Positions 8,119 to 15,986 of a stretch of DNA of 64,000 nt are shown one piece after another (the first letter of the stretch is position 1; every line of letters begins with the position of its first letter). The stretch lies in the NCBI RefSeq assembly GCF_001976065.1, contig NZ_MNAH01000001.1, forward strand, positions 124,001-188,000, written 5' to 3'. This stretch comes from Pseudomonas putida. Lineage in GTDB: Bacteria; Pseudomonadota; Gammaproteobacteria; Pseudomonadales; Pseudomonadaceae. Below the pieces are notes generated by a model. The model was not told the DNA's origin and did no database searches. It saw only the letters and a list, made by a program, of their open reading frames with translations. The translations under genes were made by a program, and so were the position numbers.

Positions 8119-8422
8119 GAAGGCTCCTGGGTGGGTGCGCAGGTTGATGGTGCGTGCCTGCGAGAGTCATCAGACTCTAGCGTTGATGATCCGTTTCGCA
8201 CAGTTACAACTTGTATACAGATGTACATGCCCCCCCTGTAGGCGCGAGCCTGTCGCGATGAACCTGAGGGCGCCGCGGGGTGCCAAGGTCCCAGCGTCAT
8301 CGTTGACGACCATCGCGAGCAGGCTCGCTCCTGCATGTGTCCTTTTGCCGCACTTTCGCCTGCCAGACCCGCGCTTGGTTATACTCCCTTCGATCCGCCT
8401 GGAGCGCTCATCAGGAGAGCTC
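8119..8422. promoter_or_regulatory. Divergent control region of SIMPL gene and roxS
   Basis: About 300 bases between two divergent genes. The half nearer the SIMPL gene holds a small hairpin (AGAGTC and GACTCT near 8163-8178) and a TTGTATACAG segment at 8211-8220 containing the 8-base palindrome TGTATACA. The other half is filled by a REPIN at 8236-8334. AGGAGAG at 8413-8419 is the roxS ribosome-binding site. No sigma-70 promoter is clear enough to call. Confidence 0.4.
8236..8334. repeat. REPIN (inverted REP doublet), degenerate left arm
   Basis: The left arm CTGTAGGCGCGAGCCTGTCGCGATG at 8236-8260 faces the right arm CATCGCGAGCAGGCTCGCTCCTGCA near 8311-8335. The right arm matches the GGGAGCGAGCCTGCTCGCGATG repeat found at 13022-13118 and 15911-15935. 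The interior CGTCATCGTTGAC is shared with the element at 15821-15935, so the two come from one REPIN subfamily. The left arm has decayed. Confidence 0.8.
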
Positions 8423-9685
8423 ATGCTCGCCCCCGTTCAAATCACTTCCGCCACGCGCCAGAATCTCTGGCGGCTGACGTTCATCCGCACCCTTGTATTG
8501 GCCGCTCAAGCCGGTTCCGTGGGTTTGGCCTACTGGCTCGAGCTACTGCCATTGCCCTGGTTCCAACTGGCCGCGACCCTCGGCTGCTCGATGCTGCTGT
8601 GTGCGTTCACGGCCATTCGGCTGCGTACCACCTGGCCGGTCACCGAGCTCGAGTACGCGGTGCAGCTGGCCTGCGACCTGTTTATCCACAGTGCGCTGCT
8701 GTATTTCTCGGGTGGCTCGACCAACCCGTTTGTCTCTTATTACCTGGTGCCACTAACCATCGCGGCAGTGACCTTGCCATGGCGTTACTCGGTGATTCTG
8801 TCGGGCATCGCCCTGACCATGTACACCCTGCTGCTGGCGCGCTTCTACCCGTTGCAAACCTTCCCGATCGCCCAGGAAAACCTGCAGGTCTACGGGATGT
8901 GGTTGAGTTTCGCCCTGGCGGCGGCAGTGATCACGTTCTTCGCCGCGCGCATGGCCGAAGAGCTGCGTCGCCAGGAAGAGCTGCGGGCCATTCGCCGAGA
9001 AGAAGGCCTGCGCGACCAGCAACTGCTGGCCGTCGCCACCCAGGCGGCGGGCGCTGCCCATGAGCTGGGTACACCGCTGGCGACCATGAGCGTGTTGCTC
9101 AAGGAGATGCAACAGGATCATCCTGACCCGATGCTGCAGGATGACCTCAAGGTGCTGCAGGATCAGGTCAAGTTGTGCAAAGAAACCTTGCAGCAGCTTG
9201 TGCGGGCGGCGGAGGCCAATCGCCGGCTCGCCGTGCAGATGCAGGACGTCACTGACTGGCTCGATGAGGCGCTCAATCGCTGGCACCTGATGCGCCCGGA
9301 AGCCAGCTATCGCTTCCAGCGCCTGGGCCAGGGCACGGTGCCACGCATGGCGCCGCCGCCAGACCTGACCCAGGCATTGCTCAATTTGCTGAACAACGCG
9401 GCGGATGCCTGCCCCGAAGGGCTGCAGGTGACCCTGGACTGGAATGCCGAGGACCTGACCATCAGCATCCGTGACCACGGCGCCGGTGTGCCGCTGGCCA
9501 TTGCCGAGCAGATCGGCAAGCCATTCTTTACCACCAAGGGCAAAGGTTTCGGCCTGGGCCTGTTTTTGAGCAAGGCCAGCGTGACACGCGCCGGCGGCTC
9601 AGTGAAACTCTACAGTCATGAGGAAGGCGGCACGCTCACCGAGCTGCGCCTGCCCCACGGCGCCCGAGGAGACCAACATGAGTGA
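8423..9685 (+). CDS. roxS: RegB/PrrB-family redox sensor histidine kinase RoxS
   Basis: 420 aa inner-membrane sensor kinase. The first ~165 residues form about six membrane helices and carry GGSTNPF, the quinone-site motif GGxxNPF of the RegB family. The phosphoacceptor is His213 in AAHELGTPLATMSV. Cys252 (VKLCKETL) matches the redox-active cysteine of RegB at the dimer interface. The catalytic domain shows NLLNNAADA, RDHGAGVP and FFTTKGKGFGLGL. AGGAGAG lies 4 bases before the ATG at 8423; the longer frame from 8069 crosses a REPIN and the SIMPL start and is rejected. It should phosphorylate RoxR and adjust respiratory genes, such as terminal oxidases, to the state of the quinone pool. Confidence 0.93.
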   Translation: MLAPVQITSATRQNLWRLTFIRTLVLAAQAGSVGLAYWLELLPLPWFQLAATLGCSMLLCAFTAIRLRTTWPVTELEYAVQLACDLFIHSALLYFSGGSTNPFVSYYLVPLTIAAVTLPWRYSVILSGIALTMYTLLLARFYPLQTFPIAQENLQVYGMWLSFALAAAVITFFAARMAEELRRQEELRAIRREEGLRDQQLLAVATQAAGAAHELGTPLATMSVLLKEMQQDHPDPMLQDDLKVLQDQVKLCKETLQQLVRAAEANRRLAVQMQDVTDWLDEALNRWHLMRPEASYRFQRLGQGTVPRMAPPPDLTQALLNLLNNAADACPEGLQVTLDWNAEDLTISIRDHGAGVPLAIAEQIGKPFFTTKGKGFGLGLFLSKASVTRAGGSVKLYSHEEGGTLTELRLPHGARGDQHE

Positions 9686-10238
9686 CGAAATCCAAGTCGA
9701 AGGCGAAGAACTGCCGCATTTGCTGCTGGTCGACGATGACGCGACCTTTACCCGGGTGATGGCCCGCGCCATGGCCCGCCGTGGCTTTCGCGTCAGCACC
9801 GCCGGTTCCGCCGAAGAGGGGCTGACCATCGCCCAGGCCGATATGCCGGACTATGCCGCGCTGGACCTGAAAATGGATGGTGATTCTGGCCTGGTGCTGC
9901 TACCCAAGCTGCTGGAAATGGACCCGGAAATGCGCGTGGTGATCCTCACCGGTTATTCGAGCATCGCCACCGCCGTGGAGGCGATCAAGCGCGGCGCCTG
10001 CAACTATCTGTGCAAGCCCGCCGACGCTGACGACGTGCTGGCCGCGCTGCTGTCCGAACACGCCGACCTTGACAGCCTGGTGCCGGAAAACCCGATGTCC
10101 GTGGACCGCCTGCAGTGGGAACACATCCAGCGCGTGTTGACCGAGCACGAGGGCAACATCTCCGCCACCGCCCGCGCCCTGGGCATGCATCGCCGTACGC
10201 TGCAGCGCAAACTGCAGAAGCGTCCCGTTCGTCGCTGA
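9678..10238 (+). CDS. roxR: RegA/PrrA-family response regulator RoxR
   Basis: 186 aa. A receiver domain (about residues 14-130) has the acidic pocket Asp19-Asp20-Asp21, the phosphoacceptor Asp63 in ALDLKMDGDSG, Thr in LTGYSS and Lys in CKPADADD. The C-terminal Fis-type helix-turn-helix ISATARALGMHRRTLQRKL is characteristic of RegA/PrrA/RoxR regulators. The ATG overlaps the end of roxS by 8 bases (ATGAGTGA), so the pair is translationally coupled. Its targets elsewhere are oxidase and electron-transport genes; nothing inside this window can be assigned to it with certainty. Confidence 0.94.
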   Translation: MSDEIQVEGEELPHLLLVDDDATFTRVMARAMARRGFRVSTAGSAEEGLTIAQADMPDYAALDLKMDGDSGLVLLPKLLEMDPEMRVVILTGYSSIATAVEAIKRGACNYLCKPADADDVLAALLSEHADLDSLVPENPMSVDRLQWEHIQRVLTEHEGNISATARALGMHRRTLQRKLQKRPVRR

Positions 10239-10278
10239 ACCGGCGCTGAACGAATGCGGGCTGTTCCTCGCGACAAAC

Positions 10279-10304
10279 CGAACCGATCATCTATGATCGG
10301 TTCG
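10279..10304. promoter_or_regulatory. Perfect 12-2-12 palindrome between roxR and the ABC transporter gene
   Basis: CGAACCGATCAT at 10279-10290, a 2-base centre, then ATGATCGGTTCG at 10293-10304. A T-run (TTTTTC) starts about 10 bases later. The perfect symmetry and near-absent loop suit either an operator for a dimeric regulator or, if the centre opens to 4 bases, a terminator for roxSR. The next gene starts 31 bases downstream. Confidence 0.5.
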
Positions 10305-10335
10305 TGCATGTACTTTTTCTTATCGAGCCTTATCC

Positions 10336-12063
10336 ATGAATCAGAACGCTGAATATTGCGCGGTCAATGATGCTGTGCGCGGGCATTTTTTCCGAAAAGT
10401 CTGGGCCATGATCACGCCATATTGGCAGAGCGAAGAAAAGGTAAAGGCCTGGACATTGCTGATTGCCGTGATTGCGCTGTCGCTGATGAGCGTGGGCATC
10501 TCGGTGTGGTTCAACACCTGGTACAAGGATTTCTACAACGCCCTGCAGCAAAAGGACGAGGAGGCATTCTGGCGACTGATCCTGTATTTCTGCGCGATTG
10601 CGGCAGTGGCGATTGTCGGTGCGGTGTACCGGCTTTACCTGACGCAGATGCTGACGATTCGCTGGCGGGCGTGGCTCACCGAAAAGCATTTCGCCCGTTG
10701 GCTGGGCAACAAGAACTACTACCAGCTGGAGCAGGGGGGCTACACCGATAACCCGGACCAGCGGATTTCCGAAGACCTCAATAATTTCACCTCCGACACC
10801 TTGAGCCTGGGCGTTGGACTGCTGCGCAATATCGTCAGCCTGGTGTCGTTCTCGATCATCCTCTGGGGTGTGTCGGGCAGCATCGAGGTGTTCGGTGTGA
10901 CCATTCCCGGCTACATGTTCTGGTGCGTGCTGGTCTACGCCGTGGTGGGTAGCTGGTTGACGCACATGATCGGTCGCCGCCTGATCGGCCTGAACAACCG
11001 GCAACAACGCTTCGAAGCCGACCTGCGATTCTCCATGGTACGGGTTCGCGAGAATGCCGAAAGCATCGCGCTGTACAACGGCGAGCCCAACGAGAACCGC
11101 CGCTTGACCCATCGCTTCTCAATGGTCTGGCACAACTTCTGGGACATCATGAAGGTGTCCAAGCGCCTGACCTTCTTCACGTCCGGTTACGAGCAGGCCG
11201 CCATCATCTTCCCCTTCATGGTGGCCGCGCCGCGTTACCTCGCCGGCAAGATCGAACTGGGTGAACTGATGCAGATCAGCTCGGCGTTCGGCAATGTCCA
11301 GGATGCCTTCAGCTGGTTTATCACCGCCTACCAGAGCCTCGCTTCGTGGCGCGCCACCTGTGATCGTCTGCTCAGCTTCCGCCAGGCCATGTCCGACAAC
11401 GAGCAACGTGCACCAGCCATTGACGTGCAGAACTCGGGTGCTGCCTTGAAGGTGCACAACCTCGGCCTCGACCTGGCCGACGGTCGCCACCTGTTGACCA
11501 ATGCCGACATGACCGTGGAAGAGGGCGAGCGCGTCATGCTCAGTGGTCGTTCCGGCAGCGGCAAGTCGACCTTGCTGCGGGCGATGGGACACCTGTGGCC
11601 AGCCGGGCACGGCAGTATCCGGCTGCCGGCGGCGCGCTATCTGTTCCTGCCGCAAAAGCCTTATCTACCGATTGGCACGTTGCGCGAAGCGTTGAGTTAT
11701 CCACAGGCGGGCGATACTTACCCGAACGAGCGCTACGTGCACGTCCTGGAAACCTGCCGTTTGCCGCACCTGGTGGCGCGTCTCGACGAAGCCAATCACT
11801 GGCAGCGCATGCTCTCGCCGGGCGAGCAGCAGCGCCTGGCCTTTGCCCGCGCGCTGCTTTTTGCACCGCAATGGCTGTACATGGACGAAGCGACTTCGGC
11901 GATGGATGAAGAAGACGAGGCGTCGCTGTACCAGGCACTGATCGATGAGTTGCCGGGGCTGAGCATTGTCAGTGTCGGCCATCGCAGCAGCCTCAAGCGT
12001 TTCCACCCGCGGCACGTTCGTATCGAGAACGGGCGATTGGTGGACCAGGCCGTGACCGCATAA
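10336..12063 (+). CDS. ABC transporter, SbmA/BacA-type membrane domain fused to ATPase (YddA-like)
   Basis: 575 aa half-transporter. The N-terminal ~340 residues form an SbmA/BacA-like membrane domain with about six helices; family wording includes WRAWLTEKHFARWL, DNPDQRISEDLNNFT and NWFITAYQSLASWRA-like FSWFITAYQSLASWRAT. The ATPase domain has Walker A GRSGSGKS at 404-411, signature LSPGEQQRLAFARALL and Walker B QWLYMDEATSAMD. As in the family, the signature is SPGE rather than SGGQ. It should work as a homodimer in the inner membrane. Relatives move peptides, cobalamin or very-long-chain fatty acids, and the substrate here is unknown. It may be a separate transcription unit from roxSR, since a palindrome lies between them. 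Confidence 0.88.
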   Translation: MNQNAEYCAVNDAVRGHFFRKVWAMITPYWQSEEKVKAWTLLIAVIALSLMSVGISVWFNTWYKDFYNALQQKDEEAFWRLILYFCAIAAVAIVGAVYRLYLTQMLTIRWRAWLTEKHFARWLGNKNYYQLEQGGYTDNPDQRISEDLNNFTSDTLSLGVGLLRNIVSLVSFSIILWGVSGSIEVFGVTIPGYMFWCVLVYAVVGSWLTHMIGRRLIGLNNRQQRFEADLRFSMVRVRENAESIALYNGEPNENRRLTHRFSMVWHNFWDIMKVSKRLTFFTSGYEQAAIIFPFMVAAPRYLAGKIELGELMQISSAFGNVQDAFSWFITAYQSLASWRATCDRLLSFRQAMSDNEQRAPAIDVQNSGAALKVHNLGLDLADGRHLLTNADMTVEEGERVMLSGRSGSGKSTLLRAMGHLWPAGHGSIRLPAARYLFLPQKPYLPIGTLREALSYPQAGDTYPNERYVHVLETCRLPHLVARLDEANHWQRMLSPGEQQRLAFARALLFAPQWLYMDEATSAMDEEDEASLYQALIDELPGLSIVSVGHRSSLKRFHPRHVRIENGRLVDQAVTA

Positions 12064-12078
12064 ACACCACGAGCTCTT

Positions 12079-12163
12079 TGGGAGCTGGCTTGCCAGCGAT
12101 GAACGATAACGCAGTTCAACAGAAAACCGCGTTATGGCCATCGCTGGCAAGCCAGCTCCTACA
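12079..12163. repeat. REPIN of the GGAGCTGGCTTGCCAGCGATG type
   Basis: TGGGAGCTGGCTTGCCAGCGATG at about 12079-12101 faces its inverted partner CATCGCTGGCAAGCCAGCTCCTACA at about 12139-12163. The REP family differs from that of most other elements in this window; a lone copy lies at 61152-61180. The doublet sits between the ABC transporter gene and the sugar-acid cluster, at the left edge of the accessory block. Confidence 0.85.
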
Positions 12164-12188
12164 AGGTGATCGTACAACCGCGTTGCGC

Positions 12189-12194
12189 TATGAT
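12189..12194 (+). promoter_or_regulatory. Probable -10 box of the GntR-family regulator gene
   Basis: TATGAT at 12189-12194 lies about 40 bases before the regulator gene. No good -35 is found. The spacer contains GTACAAC, which matches one arm of the inverted repeat in front of kdgD. This hints at autoregulation but is only a half-site. Confidence 0.35.
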
Positions 12195-12234
12195 GCGGAT
12201 TCAGCAGCCGAATCTTTCGAGACAGATGTTCACC

Positions 12235-12984
12235 ATGGAAAACCCGAACGCCGCACCACGCCTCCCTCGCAAGCGCCGCAGCCTCGCTCAGGAACTGGTG
12301 ACGGTGCTGTCCGAGCAGATCCGCGACGGTCACTTGAAGCGTGGCGACAAGTTACCCACCGAGTCGGCGATCATGGATGCCCATGGCGTCAGCCGTACGG
12401 TGGTGCGTGAAGCGATTTCCCGTTTGCAGGCGGCCGGGCAAGTGGAAACCCGTCATGGCATCGGCACCTTCGTGCTCGACACCCCGAGCCCGAGCGGTTT
12501 CCGTATTGACCCGGCGACCGTGGTCACCCTGCGAGACGTGCTGGCGATTCTCGAGCTACGCATCAGCCTGGAGGTGGAGTCCGCCGGTCTCGCCGCGCAA
12601 CGTCGCAGCCCCGAGCAGCTTGGTTTAATGAGGGCGGCGTTGGATGCACTGAATGAAAGTGTTTCCCATGCCAGCGATGCCGTGGCCTCGGACTTCCAGT
12701 TCCACCTGCAGATCGCCCTGGCGACCGGCAACCGCTATTTCACCGACATCATGACTCACCTGGGCACCAGCATCATTCCGCGCACCCGCCTGAACTCTGC
12801 TCGGTTGGCCCATGACGATCAGCAGCACTACATGAACCGCCTGAGCCGCGAGCACGAAGAGATCTACGACGCCATCGCCCGCCAGGACTCCGACGCGGCG
12901 CGCGCTGCCATGCGCCTGCACCTGACCAACAGCCGCGAGCGGCTGCGTCATGCCCATGAAGAGGCTGAGGCGCAGCGCGGTTAG
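12235..12984 (+). CDS. GntR/FadR-family regulator of the galactarate cluster
   Basis: 249 aa from the ATG at 12235; a second ATG at 12226 would add three residues and neither has a strong ribosome-binding site. The winged helix-turn-helix (roughly residues 15-85) contains LVTVLSEQIRDGHLKRGDKL, LPTESAIMDAHGVSRTVVREAISRLQ and GIGTFVL. A FadR-type FCD ligand-binding domain follows, with the expected acidic and histidine metal or acid contacts, e.g. FQFHLQIALATGN and HEEIYDAIARQD. It is encoded immediately before kdgD on the same strand, so it probably represses the sugar-acid genes and releases DNA when an aldarate or its breakdown product binds. The inverted repeat at 13301-13324 is its likely operator. 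Confidence 0.85.
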   Translation: MENPNAAPRLPRKRRSLAQELVTVLSEQIRDGHLKRGDKLPTESAIMDAHGVSRTVVREAISRLQAAGQVETRHGIGTFVLDTPSPSGFRIDPATVVTLRDVLAILELRISLEVESAGLAAQRRSPEQLGLMRAALDALNESVSHASDAVASDFQFHLQIALATGNRYFTDIMTHLGTSIIPRTRLNSARLAHDDQQHYMNRLSREHEEIYDAIARQDSDAARAAMRLHLTNSRERLRHAHEEAEAQRG

Positions 12985-13284
12985 TCTTGCTGCTTCGGCG
13001 AGTCATCGCCCGGTAAGCTGTCATCGCGAGCAGGCTCGCTTCCACAATTGATTGCAAATGCTCACAGGTTTTCGTGTGCGCAGGCGATCCCCCTGTGGGA
13101 GCGAGCCTGCTCGCGATGGCGCCCGCAAAGCACGCCTCATTCTCGGCAATCGCTCAATGATCTTCCGACAACGTATCTCCCCATGCTGTGCATCCCATTT
13201 CTTCTTCCAACGCTGAAACGCCCATAACCACTGGCGTCCACGCCTTCTTGTCGAACAATTTTTACCCCTGACGATGAAATGCAG
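12985..13284. other. Intergenic region between regulator and kdgD (REPIN plus spacer)
   Basis: The first part holds the REPIN at 13022-13118. From about 13120 to 13284 I see no gene, and codon quality is poor in all frames. The region ends in the kdgD promoter and operator listed separately. Confidence 0.5.
13022..13118. repeat. REPIN with arms in CATCGCGAG...CTCGCGATG orientation
   Basis: CATCGCGAGCAGGCTCGCTTCCAC at 13022-13045 faces GTGGGAGCGAGCCTGCTCGCGATGG at about 13095-13119. The GC-rich REP heads point outward, opposite to the elements at 55870-55959 and 58001-58090. Confidence 0.88.
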
Positions 13285-13324
13285 TTGACGGTTATATTTT
13301 AAGTTGTACGATGACCTACAACTT
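13285..13324 (+). promoter_or_regulatory. kdgD promoter with overlapping 8-8-8 inverted-repeat operator
   Basis: A -35 box TTGACG at 13285-13290 is followed after 16 bases by TACGAT at 13307-13312, a fair -10. Across the -10 lies a perfect inverted repeat, AAGTTGTA at 13301-13308 and TACAACTT at 13317-13324, with an 8-base centre. TTGTA/TACAA arms are typical of FadR-subfamily GntR operators. Its overlap with the -10 and start region would suit repression by the adjacent regulator. Binding is inferred. Confidence 0.65.
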
Positions 13325-13381
13325 CGGCGAAGGCTGAACGGTTTCTCACACACAAACGTCGCTACCCAGGGTGTTCGAATA

Positions 13382-14293
13382 ATGAATCCACAAGAACTGA
13401 AGTCCATCCTCTCTTCCGGTCTGCTGTCTTTCCCGGTCACCGATTTCAATGCCCAGGGCGATTTCAATCGCGCTGGTTACATCAAGCGTCTTGAATGGCT
13501 GGCCCCATACGGCGCCTCGGCTTTGTTCGCCGCAGGCGGTACCGGTGAGTTTTTCTCTCTGGCGGCCAGTGAATACTCGGAAATCATCAAGACTGCCGTC
13601 GACACTTGCGCCACCAGCGTGCCAATCCTGGCCGGCGTCGGCGGTTCGACCCGTCAAGCCATCGAATACGCCCAGGAAGCCGAGCGTCTGGGCGCCAAAG
13701 GCCTGTTGCTGCTGCCGCACTACCTGACCGAAGCCAGCCAGGACGGCGTTGCCGCCCACGTTGAAGCGGTGTGCAAGTCGGTCAACATCGGCGTGGTGGT
13801 CTACAACCGCAACGTTTGCCGCCTGAACGCACCGTTGCTGGAACGTCTGGCCGAGCGCTGCCCTAACTTGATCGGCTACAAGGATGGCCTGGGCGATATC
13901 GAGTTGATGGTGTCGATCCGTCGCCGCCTCGGTGATCGCTTCAGCTACCTGGGTGGCTTGCCGACCGCCGAAGTCTACGCTGCGGCCTACAAGGCCCTGG
14001 GCGTGCCGGTCTACTCCTCGGCGGTGTTCAACTTCATCCCGAAAACCGCGATGGACTTCTACCATGCCATCGCTCGCGAAGATCACGCCACCGTTGGCAA
14101 GATCATCGACGACTTCTTCCTGCCGTACCTGGACATTCGTAACCGCAAGGCGGGTTATGCCGTGAGCATCGTCAAGGCCGGGGCAAAAATTGCCGGTTAC
14201 GACGCCGGTCCCGTACGTGCACCGCTGACCGACCTGACCGGCGAAGAGTACGAAATGCTCGCCGCGCTGATCGACAAGCAGGGCGCGCAGTAA
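13382..14293 (+). CDS. kdgD: 5-dehydro-4-deoxyglucarate dehydratase
   Basis: 303 aa member of the DapA/NAL class I aldolase superfamily. It would convert 5-keto-4-deoxyglucarate to alpha-ketoglutarate semialdehyde with loss of water and CO2. Lys167 in [10 protein letters not shown] is the Schiff-base lysine, and Tyr141 in VVYNRN is the conserved general acid-base residue. GTGEFFSL corresponds to the family's GTTGE-like anion-binding loop. The ATG at 13382 follows GGGTG by 8 bases; the longer frame from 13304 would start inside the operator and is rejected. It is the first enzyme gene of the cluster, and the next gene encodes the enzyme for its product. Confidence 0.92.
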   Translation: MNPQELKSILSSGLLSFPVTDFNAQGDFNRAGYIKRLEWLAPYGASALFAAGGTGEFFSLAASEYSEIIKTAVDTCATSVPILAGVGGSTRQAIEYAQEAERLGAKGLLLLPHYLTEASQDGVAAHVEAVCKSVNIGVVVYNRNVCRLNAPLLERLAERCPNLIGYKDGLGDIELMVSIRRRLGDRFSYLGGLPTAEVYAAAYKALGVPVYSSAVFNFIPKTAMDFYHAIAREDHATVGKIIDDFFLPYLDIRNRKAGYAVSIVKAGAKIAGYDAGPVRAPLTDLTGEEYEMLAALIDKQGAQ

Positions 14294-14309
14294 CACTTCG
14301 ATTTAACGG

Positions 14310-14332
14310 GGCCGCTGAGTCAGCGGCCTTTT
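14310..14332 (+). terminator. Hairpin with T-tract between kdgD and the dehydrogenase gene
   Basis: GGCCGCT at 14310-14316 pairs with AGCGGCC at 14322-14328 around a 5-base loop, followed by four T residues. It looks like a weak intrinsic terminator 17 bases after the kdgD stop. The next gene of the same pathway follows at 14365, so it probably tunes read-through rather than ending the operon. Confidence 0.55.
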
Positions 14333-14364
14333 GCGTGAAATCTTTTTGTTTCGAGGGCAGTCCC

Positions 14365-15810
14365 GTGGCAAATGCAAAGCGTTACGACAACTACATCAAC
14401 GGTGAGTGGGTTGCCGGTGGCGATTACTCCACCAACATCAACCCGTCCGAACTGACCGATGCCATCGGCGATTACGCCAAGGCTGACCTGGCCCAGGTCA
14501 ACGCCGCCATCGACGCCGCCCGTGCCGCATTCCCGGCGTGGTCCACTTCCGGCATCCAGGCGCGTCACGACTCCCTGGATAAAGTCGGCACTGAAATCCT
14601 CGCCCGTCGCGAAGAGCTCGGCACCCTGCTGGCCCGGGAAGAGGGCAAGACCCTGCCCGAAGCCATCGGCGAAGTGACCCGCGCCGGCAATATCTTCAAA
14701 TTCTTCGCCGGTGAATGCCTGCGCCTGTTCGGCGACTACCTGCCGTCGGTGCGTCCGGGCGTCAATGTAGAAGTCACCCGCGAAGCGTTGGGCGTGGTCG
14801 GTCTGATCACCCCGTGGAACTTCCCGATTGCCATCCCGGCATGGAAAATCGCCCCGGCCCTGGCCTACGGCAACTGCGTCGTGCTCAAGCCTGCGGACCT
14901 GGTGCCGGGTTGTGCCTGGGCCCTGGCGGAAATCATCTCCCGCGCTGGCTTCCCGGCCGGTGTGTTCAACCTGGTGATGGGCAGCGGTCGTGTGGTTGGC
15001 GATGCGCTGGTGCATAGCCCGAAAGTCGATGGCATCAGCTTCACCGGTTCCGTGGGCGTAGGTCGGCAGATCGCCGTCAGCTGCGTCTCGCGCCAGGCCA
15101 AGGTGCAGCTGGAAATGGGCGGCAAGAACCCGCAGATCATTCTCGACGACGCCGACCTCAAGCAAGCGGTCGAGTTGTCGGTACAGAGCGCGTTCTACTC
15201 CACCGGCCAGCGTTGCACGGCGTCGAGCCGCTTTATCGTCACCGCCGGGATTCACGACCAGTTTGTCGAAGCCATGGCCGAGCGCATGAAGTCGATCAAG
15301 GTTGGCCACGCGTTGAAAACCGGTACCGATATCGGTCCAGTGGTTTCGCAAGCGCAGCTTGAACAGGACATGAAGTACATCGACATTGGCCAGTCCGAAG
15401 GTGCGCGCCTGGTCAGTGGCGGTGGTCTGGTGACCTGCGACACCGAGGGTTACTTCCTCGCGCCAACCCTGTTCGCCGACAGCGAAGCGTCGATGCGTAT
15501 CAGCCGTGAAGAGATCTTCGGCCCGGTGGCCAACATCGTCCGCGTCGCCGATTACGAAGCTGCGCTGGCCATGGCCAACGACACCGAGTTCGGTCTGTCG
15601 GCGGGCATCGCCACCACTTCGTTGAAGTATGCCAACCACTTCAAGCGCCACTCCCAGGCCGGGATGGTGATGGTCAACCTGCCGACCGCCGGTGTGGATT
15701 ACCACGTTCCGTTCGGTGGGCGTAAAGGTTCATCCTATGGATCACGTGAGCAAGGTCGCTATGCACAAGAGTTCTACACGGTCGTGAAGACCAGCTACAT
15801 CGGCTCGTAA
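14365..15810 (+). CDS. Alpha-ketoglutarate semialdehyde dehydrogenase
   Basis: Aldehyde dehydrogenase superfamily, 481 aa. It should oxidise alpha-ketoglutarate semialdehyde to alpha-ketoglutarate with NAD(P)+. The catalytic cysteine is Cys284 in TGQRCTASSRF and the general base is Glu250 in LEMGGKNPQ. The cofactor region carries ITPWNFPIAIPAWK and the loop SFTGSVGVGR. I choose the GTG at 14365 because GAGGG lies 7 bases upstream. The earlier GTG at 14335 lies at the end of a terminator hairpin and has no ribosome-binding site. The product of kdgD is its substrate, so these two genes complete the route to the TCA cycle. Confidence 0.9.
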   Translation: MANAKRYDNYINGEWVAGGDYSTNINPSELTDAIGDYAKADLAQVNAAIDAARAAFPAWSTSGIQARHDSLDKVGTEILARREELGTLLAREEGKTLPEAIGEVTRAGNIFKFFAGECLRLFGDYLPSVRPGVNVEVTREALGVVGLITPWNFPIAIPAWKIAPALAYGNCVVLKPADLVPGCAWALAEIISRAGFPAGVFNLVMGSGRVVGDALVHSPKVDGISFTGSVGVGRQIAVSCVSRQAKVQLEMGGKNPQIILDDADLKQAVELSVQSAFYSTGQRCTASSRFIVTAGIHDQFVEAMAERMKSIKVGHALKTGTDIGPVVSQAQLEQDMKYIDIGQSEGARLVSGGGLVTCDTEGYFLAPTLFADSEASMRISREEIFGPVANIVRVADYEAALAMANDTEFGLSAGIATTSLKYANHFKRHSQAGMVMVNLPTAGVDYHVPFGGRKGSSYGSREQGRYAQEFYTVVKTSYIGS

Positions 15811-15820
15811 CGCAATACCC

Positions 15821-15935
15821 CTGTAGGAGCAGCCGGTCGACGTTCGATTGCTCACGAAGGTCTTGAGGTCGCGGCGTTAACCCTAATGCCCCGCGTCATC
15901 GTTGACCTCCATCGCGAGCAGGCTCGCTCCCACAG
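15821..15935. repeat. REPIN with decayed left arm, after the dehydrogenase gene
   Basis: The right arm CATCGCGAGCAGGCTCGCTCCCACAG at 15910-15935 is intact. The left side CTGTAGGAGCAGCCGGTCGACGTTCG resembles a REP only in its first bases. The interior CGTCATCGTTGAC matches the element at 8236-8334. Confidence 0.75.
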
Positions 15936-15986
15936 AAGAACCAAAGATTCACCCCGCATAAAAATAATCAGTGGGAGTACATCTAC

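Noticed and set aside
12985..13140. Repeated GAGCAGGCTCGC units as a possible CRISPR or phage attachment site
   Set aside because: Repeats occur as single inverted doublets with no spacer array and no cas or integrase gene; they are REPINs.
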